From: an uncultured Gemmatimonadota bacterium
GTDB taxonomy: Bacteria > Gemmatimonadota > Gemmatimonadetes > Gemmatimonadales > Gemmatimonadaceae
Assembly (NCBI GenBank): GCA_902825965.1
Contig: CADEDA010000012.1
Location: 26,309-90,308, forward strand
DNA length: 64,000 nucleotides
Direction of reading: 5' to 3'
A program made the translations under genes and the position numbers. Position 1 is the first letter of the stretch. Each line of letters starts with the position of its first letter. Below, piece by piece: positions 9,436-16,992 of this stretch. The notes under the pieces were generated by a model. The model saw only the letters and a list, made by a program, of their open reading frames with translations. It searched no databases and was not told the origin of the DNA.

Positions 9436-12173
9436 CTCCACTTGACGGTGAGCACGTTCGTGCCGCCGTCGGAGAACAGGTCGCCGAGCTGGCGCGAGGG
9501 ATCGAACGCGCCCACTGCATCGCTCGCATCGCGGCGCTGTGACCACACGACGAACAACGTCGAGCCGGGCCGGTACTCCCAGCGGAACACGGCATTGCTG
9601 CGGAACTCCCCGACGCTGAACGCCGGGTCATCGATCCGCACCGCCGCGGCACCGCTGCCGAGGGTGAGTGTGCCGTCCCCGTGCGCCGTGTACTCGCTCC
9701 CACGGTACGGCCGGACACGGTCGCGCCAGCGCGACGCACGCGGCGCCACCACCTGGAAGAGGTCGCGATACGTCCCGGATGCCACGAAGGGCTGCGCGTA
9801 GAGCTGGAGCGTGGCATTCGGGGTGAACGCCAGGTTGAGCCGCGCCGTGAGCGCCGTCGTCGTCTGCGTCAGGTCGCCGAGGATGTACGTCGGTCCGAGG
9901 GTCGTGCTGCGGGTCGCGACGTACTGCCAGGGCAAGCGATTGCGCGAGAGACTCGGGCCCAGGCTCACGTCGGCGCGCGCCGATGGCCGCAGGGTGACGA
10001 GTGGCGTCGCGTTGATCACGTAGCCGCCGCTCTCGGTGCTGCGCAGTGCGTACTGCGAATACTCCAGCGCGATGCGCCGCCGCTGGTCCGTGCGGTACCG
10101 CAGCCACAGCGAGTGTCGCGTCGGAAGGGTGAGCGCCGGTCCACCGCGCAGCGCCTGCACCGCGAGTGCCGACGCGTCCACACGGCCCTCGACGCTCAGG
10201 CTGTGCAGGGAGTGGAACTGGAAGTCGTTCCAGAGTGTCGCGCCGGCAAACATCCGTTCGCCGGCCGTGGTCGTCTGCTGGAACAGGTTGCCCCAGTGTG
10301 CACGGTCGCGCAGGCGCTTCGTCGGGCCCACGGCATCGTAGCCCACCCATCCGCCCACATGGATCGCGTCGGCGCGGAGCTGGAACCCGAGGTCGTTGGC
10401 CTCGAAACCCGGCGTCTTCACTTGGGAGGCGATGCCCCCGCGCCAGGCGCCGCCCGCTTCCTTGGTCAGCATCACTTGCGCATTCAGTCCGCGGAGCACG
10501 GTGGCCGACGAGTCCACCTCGAGGTGCGCCGCATCACGGCGCTGGAAGTTGTGCACGAGGTTGCGTTGCGTGGCGGTGATCGCGGCAGCTGTCCCGCGCA
10601 CCTGGCTCCCGAAGATCGACCCCAGCACCTGGAACCGACCCTCTGCGAACCGCCGCCGTCCCGTGAGGCCGGCCACCAGTGCGCCGTCCCGCAGCGAGTG
10701 GAGGGCGGTCCCCTCCAGCCGGCGATGCGTCGTCGTGAGCATCGCACCGAGCGTCCCCTCGCCACGTGCGATGTCCTTCGTCACCCGCAGCACGCCGTAG
10801 TGCGACATCGGCTCGACGACGCTGCGCGACTGCGTGATCCCGTCGCTCCAGCGCACCCCGGTCTCTTCCGTGAGCGCGGAGAGGCCACCGATGGCCCACC
10901 CGCCGGCGGTCTTGCCGGAGAGCTTGAGCGCGCCGAGCACCTGCGCGTCACGTGGGGCGGAACGATGCTCGGCGGCACTCGGCAGTCCTCCCTGTGGCGG
11001 TCGGCCGATCCGGCGCGAGTAGAACAACTGGTCATGCCCGCCCACCCAGCCTTGGGCTGAGACCGTCTGGAGGAAGAGGTCGCTGCCTTCGGTGAAGAAG
11101 GGGCGGCGCTCGGCGAAGAAGTTCTCGTTGCCGCTCAGGTTCACCACGCTGGGGTCGGCCTCCACCTGGCCGAAGTCCGGCGCCACCGTGGCGGTGAGCG
11201 TGACGTCGGAGGTCAGGCCGAGCTTCACGTCGGCACCCACGCGCGGCAGAACGAGATCCTGCTTGAAGAACGGATTCCCGGGCTGCAGCGGGGCATGGGT
11301 GACACTGGCGACCGAGAAGGGCACGACTTCGAGCCGACGCAACGCACGGGGTGGCTCCATGCCGCGCAGCGTGCCGAACCTCGAGACGAACCCCGCACGG
11401 TCCGGCGTGGTCAGCGACCACGTGGAGCGTTCGTTCCGGCGGGCGAGGTCGCGGGCGAACTGGATGCCCCAGTCCCGCGACCCCGCAGCATCGACCGCGA
11501 AGCGCAGTTGTGAGAGTGGAATGCGGAACTCGACGCTCCAACCGGCGGAATCCCTCGCGACCGCGGCATCCCAGACCGCGTCCCAGCCCAGGTCCTCGGT
11601 GAACTCCTGGTCGCCGCTGATGTATCCGTCGCGCTTGACGCCGGCGGGATTCACGCCGAATCGGAAGGCCGTGCGCCGGTCGTAGTAGCTGTCGATGATC
11701 ACGTGCGCCCAGTCGCTGTAGCCGGTGAAGTCGCGGCGCCCGAGCGTGGCGACGATCGAGTCCGGCGCGCTGTCCTCGAGGCGCATCGCGATGTAGAGTG
11801 CCTTGTCGTCGAAGAGGACGCGGGCCGCACTGCGCTGTGTGGCCGGCGCGCCGCCGTCCGGCACCGACTGCGTGAACGCGTCCGCGGGCAGCACGGACGC
11901 CCAGGCCGCGTCGTCGAACCGCCCGTCGAGCACGATCGGGCTCGACGCACGGGTGGCGATGGTGCTGCGGATCGCGGCGGCGCCCGCGCCGCCGGGCACA
12001 CCGCTGGCGGCACGGCTGCCCGCACCGCCACTCCGTGCGCCCTCCCGGACACTCTCGCGCGGGGGTGCCTGCGCGGCCACCACCGCCGCAGGCAGAGTGG
12101 ACAACACGGCGACGAGCACGACGGGCAGCACGATGCCGAGCGGCATCGCCGGACCTGCGGTACGACGGGACAT
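9417..12173 (-). CDS. DUF5916 outer-membrane protein with N-terminal CBM9-like domain
   Basis: About 918 residues. I chose the ATG at 12173 because GGAG lies five to eight bases upstream and it starts a normal signal peptide ending VVAA|Q; a TTG 24 bases earlier is less likely. A CBM9-like beta-sandwich (IVLDGRFDDAAW ... LYIAMRLEDS) is followed by the DUF5916 region (LSGNENFFAERRPFFTEG is the family hallmark) and a long, beta-strand-rich C-terminal part probably forming an outer-membrane barrel. Family function is unknown, although such genes are common in Bacteroidetes and Gemmatimonadetes. The end of the gene overlaps the carboxylase gene by 19 bases on the other strand. Confidence 0.85.
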   Translation of the reverse strand: MSRRTAGPAMPLGIVLPVVLVAVLSTLPAAVVAAQAPPRESVREGARSGGAGSRAASGVPGGAGAAAIRSTIATRASSPIVLDGRFDDAAWASVLPADAFTQSVPDGGAPATQRSAARVLFDDKALYIAMRLEDSAPDSIVATLGRRDFTGYSDWAHVIIDSYYDRRTAFRFGVNPAGVKRDGYISGDQEFTEDLGWDAVWDAAVARDSAGWSVEFRIPLSQLRFAVDAAGSRDWGIQFARDLARRNERSTWSLTTPDRAGFVSRFGTLRGMEPPRALRRLEVVPFSVASVTHAPLQPGNPFFKQDLVLPRVGADVKLGLTSDVTLTATVAPDFGQVEADPSVVNLSGNENFFAERRPFFTEGSDLFLQTVSAQGWVGGHDQLFYSRRIGRPPQGGLPSAAEHRSAPRDAQVLGALKLSGKTAGGWAIGGLSALTEETGVRWSDGITQSRSVVEPMSHYGVLRVTKDIARGEGTLGAMLTTTHRRLEGTALHSLRDGALVAGLTGRRRFAEGRFQVLGSIFGSQVRGTAAAITATQRNLVHNFQRRDAAHLEVDSSATVLRGLNAQVMLTKEAGGAWRGGIASQVKTPGFEANDLGFQLRADAIHVGGWVGYDAVGPTKRLRDRAHWGNLFQQTTTAGERMFAGATLWNDFQFHSLHSLSVEGRVDASALAVQALRGGPALTLPTRHSLWLRYRTDQRRRIALEYSQYALRSTESGGYVINATPLVTLRPSARADVSLGPSLSRNRLPWQYVATRSTTLGPTYILGDLTQTTTALTARLNLAFTPNATLQLYAQPFVASGTYRDLFQVVAPRASRWRDRVRPYRGSEYTAHGDGTLTLGSGAAAVRIDDPAFSVGEFRSNAVFRWEYRPGSTLFVVWSQRRDASDAVGAFDPSRQLGDLFSDGGTNVLTVKWSHWLGR

Positions 12174-12267
12174 CAGCACTCCGGATCGGGTCGACAACGA
12201 GTGCCGACAGGATCGCGGGTCGCGCTGCGGTTATGGTGGTGGCGCGGTGCTCATCGCGTGACAGTGC

Positions 12268-12294
12268 GGTGAGCGGCCGGTGCGGAGCCGCTCA
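12268..12294 (-). terminator. Hairpin downstream of the response-regulator gene
   Basis: Perfect 9-bp inverted repeat GTGAGCGGC / GCCGCTCAC with a nine-base loop, about 40 bases past the response-regulator stop in the minus direction. No T-run follows. The remainder of the 12174-12332 gap shows no other clear element. Confidence 0.4.
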
Positions 12295-12332
12295 CGCGAC
12301 GCGCACGCAGCGGGACGGGCCGCCTGCCCGAC

Positions 12333-13025
12333 TCAGAGCTCCAGGCGATACCCGGCCTTGCGCACCGTGAGGATGTGGCGCGGATGCGCGGGGTCCGCCT
12401 CGAGCTTGCGGCGCAGTTCCACCACATGGGTGTCCACCGTCCGGCTCACGATGCTCGCATCGTAGCCCCACACCTGGCGCATCAGGTCATGCCGCGAGAC
12501 CACGGCGCCGCGACGGTCGAGCAGCGCGACGAGGAGTTCGTATTCCATCGGCGCGAGGGACACCGTCGCGCCGGCCCGGCGCACGGTGCGCGCGGCGCGG
12601 TCGATGGTCACGTTCCCGAAACCGTCGAGCGGCGCGCCGGCGGCCTGCCCACCGCGGCGCAACAGCGCCTGTACACGCGCCAGCAGCTCGAGGACGCCGA
12701 AGGGTTTGGTCACGTAGTCATCCGCGCCGTGCCGGAAGCCCATGACCTTGTCCGCCTCCTCGCCGCGCGCGGTGAGGATCAGCACCGGCGCCTCGAAACC
12801 GGCGTCGCGGAGCGTACGCAGCACCCGATAGCCGTCCATGCCGGGCAGCATCAGGTCGAGGATCACCACGTCCGGCCGCCAACTCTGCGCGGCGGCGACG
12901 CCGCTCGGCCCATCCTCGGCCAGGCGCACCTCATGGCCCTCGATCTCCAGGTTGTTGCGCAACCCGAACGCGAGATCCGGGTTGTCCTCCACGACGAGCA
13001 CGCGGCCCTTCCGGTTCGCGCTCAT
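12333..13025 (-). CDS. OmpR/PhoB-family response regulator
   Basis: 230 residues: an N-terminal receiver domain with acidic pocket E13/D14, phosphoacceptor D57 (VVILDLMLPGMDG), T85 and K107 (YVTKPFG), then a linker and a C-terminal winged-helix DNA-binding domain (VSRHDLMRQVWGYD, VDTHVVELRRKLE). It is a transcriptional regulator phosphorylated by a histidine kinase. Its ATG overlaps the stop of the kinase gene immediately upstream, so the two form a kinase-regulator operon. The target genes are not shown by the sequence; the adjacent DUF5916 gene is a possible target but there is no direct evidence. Confidence 0.93.
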   Translation of the reverse strand: MSANRKGRVLVVEDNPDLAFGLRNNLEIEGHEVRLAEDGPSGVAAAQSWRPDVVILDLMLPGMDGYRVLRTLRDAGFEAPVLILTARGEEADKVMGFRHGADDYVTKPFGVLELLARVQALLRRGGQAAGAPLDGFGNVTIDRAARTVRRAGATVSLAPMEYELLVALLDRRGAVVSRHDLMRQVWGYDASIVSRTVDTHVVELRRKLEADPAHPRHILTVRKAGYRLEL

Positions 13026-14659
13026 GCGGATTCCCCCGTCGTCGGGAACTGCACCACGAACCGCGCACCGCGACCGTTGGGCGCCTCTTCGACCCAGGCC
13101 TTGCCATGGTGGCCGAGCACGAGTTCACACACGACGGCGAGACCGATGCCACTGCCCGCGACCGCGGAGTTCACGTCGCGCTCGAGACGCTGGAAGGCCT
13201 GCCAGATGCGGAGGCGGTCGCCGACCGGGATGCCCGGCCCGGCGTCATCGACCATGAGCGTGGGCGCGCCATCACGCAGCGTGACGGTCACGGCCAGGGT
13301 CTGTCCTGCAGGACCGTATTTCACCGCGTTGTCCATGAGGTTGAGCACGATCTGCCGGATGGCGCCGGGGTCGAGCCGGGTGCGGACGCTGGGGTCGAGC
13401 GCCGTCTCCACATGAACCTTCCGGGCGGCCGCCACGGGGAAGAAGACCTCGACCGCATCGCGCACGTGCGGTGCGAGGGCCGTCTCCTCGAGATTCAGGT
13501 GCAGCGCCGACCGTTCGGCGCGCGAGAACTGGAGGATGTTCTCCACGAGATGCGACAGCCGACGGGCTTCCTGGTCGATGATGCCGAGCGAGCGCGTCCG
13601 CTCCTCCTCGCTGCGCACGCGGCCCAGCAGCAGGGTCTCGGCGAACATGCGCAACTGTGCCAGCGGCGTGCGCAGCTCGTGGGAGACACTCGCGATGAAG
13701 TCGGTGCGCAGGCGCTGGAGCTCGTCCTCGCGTCGGAGCTGGGCGATACCCGTGCCGACCAGCAGGAACGCCAGCGCAAGTGCGGCGAGCAACAGCGGCA
13801 GGCGGCTCTGCGGCACGCCGCCGATGAGCAGCCGCTCGTCCATGCCGTCCCGGAAGGTCACGACCGTCTTGAGTCCCCCCAGGTACTGCAGCACGTGCTT
13901 GCCGTGGAACGCGCTTTCGTAGCGGTGTGGCGTGGCGAAGATCACGCGGCCGCTGCCGTCGTAGACCTCGACGCTGAACAACGAATCGTTCCGCACCGGG
14001 CCGGTCAGCGTCGGGGGCAGCAGCACCCCCTTCGCGGCCACCCGCGCGAGGATTGGCTGTGCGAACTTGGCAAGGCAGATCTCGAATCCGTAGGCCGCGG
14101 CCGGGCGCCCGGCGTGGTCCCACTTCACCTGGTAGACGAAGGTCCGTTCCTGGTCACCCTCCCACCGCGTCACGGCCGACGAGGACCACTCGATGGTGTA
14201 GTAGCCGCTGCGGACCTCCGCGAGCACCGTGTCGCGCAGCCAGGTGGCGATCCCGTCGTCCAGCGCCGCCTCATTGGTGCTGAGGGCGCCGGTGGCGATC
14301 GCGATGCGGAAGACCGGCGAGATCGAGTCGCCGGGGCACTGCAGCTTCTTGGCCGTGGTGGAGCGGAGGATCTGCACCGAGGGCAACGGAGCACCGGCCG
14401 CGAGCTTCTCGCGTCCCATGATCGGACTGAGCAACCACACGATGTCGGCGTACAGCATCTCCTTCGCCGCCGAGTTGAACTCCCAGGCCGCGAAGCTCGC
14501 ATAGTCGCGCATGGTGCGCTCCGCATCGGCGCGATGCCGGTGCGTGGCGTCCCAGGCCTCGTAGGTCAGGAACCCAGCGAGGCCGAACGTGAGCAGCAGG
14601 ATAATCGTCAACGAGCGCGAGCGCGGGGCGATCGAGGACGGTCGGGGAAGCGGAGCCAT
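13022..14659 (-). CDS. Membrane sensor histidine kinase (no HAMP domain)
   Basis: 545 residues. One membrane segment lies at about 17-37, an extracytoplasmic sensor region at 38-285 and a second membrane segment at about 287-306. There is no recognisable HAMP linker: the HisKA helix begins almost at once, with phosphoacceptor H327 in SVSHELRTPL. The ATPase domain shows the N box (LNLMDNAVKYG), G1 (VDDAGPGIP) and G2 (GSGIGLAVV). The sensor domain matches nothing I recognise. It overlaps the response-regulator gene downstream by four bases, and the pair is a classical two-component system. Confidence 0.92.
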   Translation of the reverse strand: MAPLPRPSSIAPRSRSLTIILLLTFGLAGFLTYEAWDATHRHRADAERTMRDYASFAAWEFNSAAKEMLYADIVWLLSPIMGREKLAAGAPLPSVQILRSTTAKKLQCPGDSISPVFRIAIATGALSTNEAALDDGIATWLRDTVLAEVRSGYYTIEWSSSAVTRWEGDQERTFVYQVKWDHAGRPAAAYGFEICLAKFAQPILARVAAKGVLLPPTLTGPVRNDSLFSVEVYDGSGRVIFATPHRYESAFHGKHVLQYLGGLKTVVTFRDGMDERLLIGGVPQSRLPLLLAALALAFLLVGTGIAQLRREDELQRLRTDFIASVSHELRTPLAQLRMFAETLLLGRVRSEEERTRSLGIIDQEARRLSHLVENILQFSRAERSALHLNLEETALAPHVRDAVEVFFPVAAARKVHVETALDPSVRTRLDPGAIRQIVLNLMDNAVKYGPAGQTLAVTVTLRDGAPTLMVDDAGPGIPVGDRLRIWQAFQRLERDVNSAVAGSGIGLAVVCELVLGHHGKAWVEEAPNGRGARFVVQFPTTGESA

Positions 14660-14769
14660 GCGGGTGGGACGAGGGGCACGAGGACGGACACCGAAAACTG
14701 CACCGGAACGCTGCCGGGCGGTGTCAGCACCATGTCAGGAGGCGGTGTCGGAGCGGGCAGGGGAATCGC

Positions 14770-14775
14770 TACATT
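14770..14775 (+). promoter_or_regulatory. Putative -10 box (TACATT) close to start codon
   Basis: TACATT ends nine bases before the ATG at 14785, predicting an mRNA leader of only about three bases. There is no Shine-Dalgarno sequence. The rest of the divergent gap (14660-14784) shows a short direct repeat GGCGGTGTC and nothing else I can name. Confidence 0.4.
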
Positions 14776-14784
14776 CCTGCCTCC

Positions 14785-15840
14785 ATGTCCCGCCCCCTGC
14801 TGCTCTACGGCGCCAACGGCTACACCGGCCAGCTGATCCTCACGGAATGTCTGGCGCGCGGCCTCCGTCCCATCGTGTCGGGCCGCAACGCAGCGGCGAT
14901 CACCGAACTCGCGACGCGCCACGGACTCGAGGCGCGGCCGGTGGGCCTCGAGGACCGCGCCGCGCTGCAGCACGCGCTCGACGGCGTGGGCGCGGTCCTG
15001 CACTGCGCGGGTCCCTTCGTCCACACGGCCACGCCCATGCTCGAGGCGTGTTTGGCGACGGGCGTGCACTATCTGGACATCACCGGCGAGATCGCGGTGT
15101 TCGAGCAGGTCGCTCGGCTGGATGCGCGCGCCCGCGCGGCCAGCGTGACGCTCCTTCCGGGCGTCGGCTTCGATGTCGTCCCGACGGACTGCCTCGCGGC
15201 CCATCTCAAGCGGCGGCTGCCCTCGGCGACCTCGCTCGAACTCGCGTTCAGCGGGGGCACGCCGCCGTCGCACGGGACCTCGCTCACGATCATCGAGGGG
15301 TTGGGCCAGGACGGCGCGATCCGCCGAGACGGTCGCATCACGCCGGTCCCGCAGGGATGGCGCACACGCATGGTCGACTTCGGCGTCCGGGAGCGCATGT
15401 GCGTGACGATCGGCTGGGGCGATGTGTCGACCGCATTCCACTCGACCGGAATCCCGAACATCGTCACGTACGTCGCGACGTCGCCGCAGGGTGCCCGCTC
15501 GCTGCGCTGGTCGCGCTATCTCAGCCCTGTCCTCGGCACCAGCACCGTGAAGAACTTCCTCGCCGCGCGCGTGAAGCGCGGACCGGCCGGTCCGTCGGCA
15601 GACGCCCTGGCCGCCCGCCAGAGCCACGTGTGGGGCGAGGTGACGGACGCGCACGGCGGCGTCGCGCGCGCGCGCCTCACGGCGCCGAGTGGCTATGCCC
15701 TCACGGCGCTCACGGCCGTACGGGCGGCGATGCGGGTGTTGGGTGGGGCCACCGCGGCGGGATTCGTCACGCCGTCCAAGGCCTTCGGGCCGGAGTTCAT
15801 CCTGGAGATCCCGGGCACCACCCGGGAGGATATCGCGTGA
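14785..15840 (+). CDS. Saccharopine dehydrogenase-like NAD(P)-binding protein (trans-acting enoyl reductase type)
   Basis: 351 residues with an N-terminal Rossmann motif LLYGANGYTGQLI (residues 5-17), a pattern typical of saccharopine-dehydrogenase-like oxidoreductases and mycobacterial trans-acting enoyl reductases. The motifs VLHCAGPFVHTATPMLEACL and GVGFDVVPTDCLAAHL match that family, so true lysine-pathway saccharopine dehydrogenase is unlikely. The substrate is unknown; members act on lipids or are uncharacterised. Its stop overlaps the GTG of a small membrane-protein gene, forming a two-gene unit. Confidence 0.82.
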   Translation: MSRPLLLYGANGYTGQLILTECLARGLRPIVSGRNAAAITELATRHGLEARPVGLEDRAALQHALDGVGAVLHCAGPFVHTATPMLEACLATGVHYLDITGEIAVFEQVARLDARARAASVTLLPGVGFDVVPTDCLAAHLKRRLPSATSLELAFSGGTPPSHGTSLTIIEGLGQDGAIRRDGRITPVPQGWRTRMVDFGVRERMCVTIGWGDVSTAFHSTGIPNIVTYVATSPQGARSLRWSRYLSPVLGTSTVKNFLAARVKRGPAGPSADALAARQSHVWGEVTDAHGGVARARLTAPSGYALTALTAVRAAMRVLGGATAAGFVTPSKAFGPEFILEIPGTTREDIA

Positions 15841-15998
15841 CCGAGCGCACGATCGCGAAACTCGTGTTGGCGGGCGCCGGCCTCGCGGTGTTCTTCACCG
15901 GCGTCCGCTTGGATCTGGAAGCGCTGCGCTACGTCGGCATCGCCCTCGTCGGGGTCGCGTTCCTGCTCCGCTTCGTCGGCCGGCGACCGCCGACGTGA
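15837..15998 (+). CDS. Small two-helix membrane protein, 53 residues
   Basis: It starts with GTG inside the stop region of the upstream gene (GTGA) and encodes two hydrophobic stretches, KLVLAGAGLAVFFTG and YVGIALVGVAFLLRFVG, separated by a short polar turn, ending in a basic tail. I recognise no family. The start-stop overlap and the clean membrane pattern argue for a real coupled gene. It may assist or anchor the upstream oxidoreductase; that is inference. Confidence 0.6.
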   Translation: MTERTIAKLVLAGAGLAVFFTGVRLDLEALRYVGIALVGVAFLLRFVGRRPPT

Positions 15999-15999
15999 C

Positions 16000-16290
16000 T
16001 CAGAGGCCGTCGGTGATGCGGTAGCCGCGCTTGACGTCGCTGGCACCGGCGCGTGTGCCGAGCGCCGTGCTGAGGCCGAAGGCGATGGCCGTACCCGCAC
16101 CGACGATGGGGAGGATCGCGGTCAACGGCATCGCGATCAGGGCCGCCACCACACCGGCGGCGATCGCCGCGAACGGGGTGTGCGCGGCCTCCACGTAGCG
16201 CAGCCGTTCGCGCACGAACCGGCGCGCCGTGCTGTAGCCGAACCACGAGGCGCCGAGCGCCGCTCCTACCGCCAGCAATTCGAAGAACAT
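16000..16290 (-). CDS. Small integral membrane protein, function unknown
   Basis: 96 residues with an N-terminal hydrophobic stretch (MFFELLAVGAALGASWFGY) and a glycine/alanine-rich pair of helices (AAIAAGVVAALIAMPLTAIL and GAGTAIAFGLSTALG). AGGAG lies seven bases before the ATG at 16290, so the start is well supported. It converges on the small membrane-protein gene at 15837-15998, with only one base between the two genes. I recognise no family and no functional motif. Confidence 0.6.
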   Translation of the reverse strand: MFFELLAVGAALGASWFGYSTARRFVRERLRYVEAAHTPFAAIAAGVVAALIAMPLTAILPIVGAGTAIAFGLSTALGTRAGASDVKRGYRITDGL

Positions 16291-16387
16291 CGGGACGCTC
16301 CTGTTGCTCCGACTACGCGCCGCCGCAGGCGCGGGTTTCGCGCGCGACGCGCGGTGGCGAACCGTAGCCAGCCCGCGACGGGGAAGC

Positions 16388-16418
16388 TACGATACTAGGG
16401 TCGGCCCCGCGCGGGGCC
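16388..16418 (+). promoter_or_regulatory. TACGAT -10 region followed by a 16-bp palindrome in the DinB leader
   Basis: TACGAT (16388-16393), overlapping GATACT, resembles a -10 box. Ten bases further, GGCCCCGC|GCGGGGCC (16403-16418) is a perfect palindrome right where transcription should start. It could be an operator for a dimeric repressor or a short stem in the leader. The gene has a normal GAGG ribosome-binding site downstream. Confidence 0.35.
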
Positions 16419-16438
16419 TCCCCCATCAGAGGTCGGCA

Positions 16439-16984
16439 ATGGAAGTGAGCATCGATCGCCGCGTGACCAAGCTCGAAGCCGAGCTGGCGCGGGTGCGCCA
16501 GGAGTTCGAGGCGGCGCTGGACCGTGTGCCGCCGGAGCGGCTGCACAAGGCTCCGGCGGGGCAATGGACGCCGGCGCAGATCATCTGGCACGTCGCCAAG
16601 GTGGAGCGCGGGATCGCGCGGTTGTTCGAGCGGCTCGATGCCGCCATCCCGCCGATGGCCACGGTGCCCCCGGGGCCGTCGCTGGACCGGGTCCTGCATC
16701 TGTTGGACCACCACAACTACAAGGACCGCACGCGCAAGATCGTCGCGCCGGACGCGATCACGCCGCCCACGGAGGTGGACTTGGTGGCCGAGCGCGCCCG
16801 CTGGGCGGACGGTCGCGTGCAACTGATCGACGCCATGCGGGCGTCGGGGCCGCGTCTCTCGCTCATGAAGCACGACCACCCGTTCTTCGGGCCCTACGAT
16901 GGCTGGCAGTGGGCCCTGATGATCGCGCGCCACGAGGAGCGGCACCTGTTGCAGCTGCACGAGGTCGTGGCCGCGCCGGTGTAG
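16439..16984 (+). CDS. DinB-family protein (putative metal-dependent hydrolase/transferase fold)
   Basis: 181 residues with the four-helix DinB/YfiT-like fold. Candidate metal ligands are the His in IIWHVAKVE and the pair in RHEERHLLQL near the C-terminus, the usual H ... HxxxH layout. DinB-like proteins include thiol S-transferases, but most are uncharacterised. I chose the ATG at 16439 because AGAGG lies eight bases upstream. The TAG stop is also the first half of a -10-like TAGATT for the next gene. Confidence 0.8.
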   Translation: MEVSIDRRVTKLEAELARVRQEFEAALDRVPPERLHKAPAGQWTPAQIIWHVAKVERGIARLFERLDAAIPPMATVPPGPSLDRVLHLLDHHNYKDRTRKIVAPDAITPPTEVDLVAERARWADGRVQLIDAMRASGPRLSLMKHDHPFFGPYDGWQWALMIARHEERHLLQLHEVVAAPV

Positions 16985-16987
16985 ATT
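16982..16987 (+). promoter_or_regulatory. TAGATT -10-like box made from the DinB stop codon
   Basis: TAGATT begins with the DinB stop codon (16982-16984) and ends five bases before the ATG of the U32 gene at 16993. No Shine-Dalgarno sequence is visible between them, which fits a leaderless mRNA. No good -35 box was found. Confidence 0.35.
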
Positions 16988-16992
16988 GCGGG

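Noticed and set aside
14710..14760. Repeated GGCGGTGTC before 14785 as operator pair
   Set aside because: Two copies of a nine-base GC-rich word are not convincing without conservation data.
14785..15840. Lysine-pathway saccharopine dehydrogenase
   Set aside because: Length and motifs match the trans-acting enoyl-reductase-like branch, and no lysine-pathway gene is adjacent.
16564..16992. Upstream extension of the U32 gene
   Set aside because: It overlaps the DinB gene in another frame; the U32 family start (LLAPAGSLDAV) follows the ATG at 16993.
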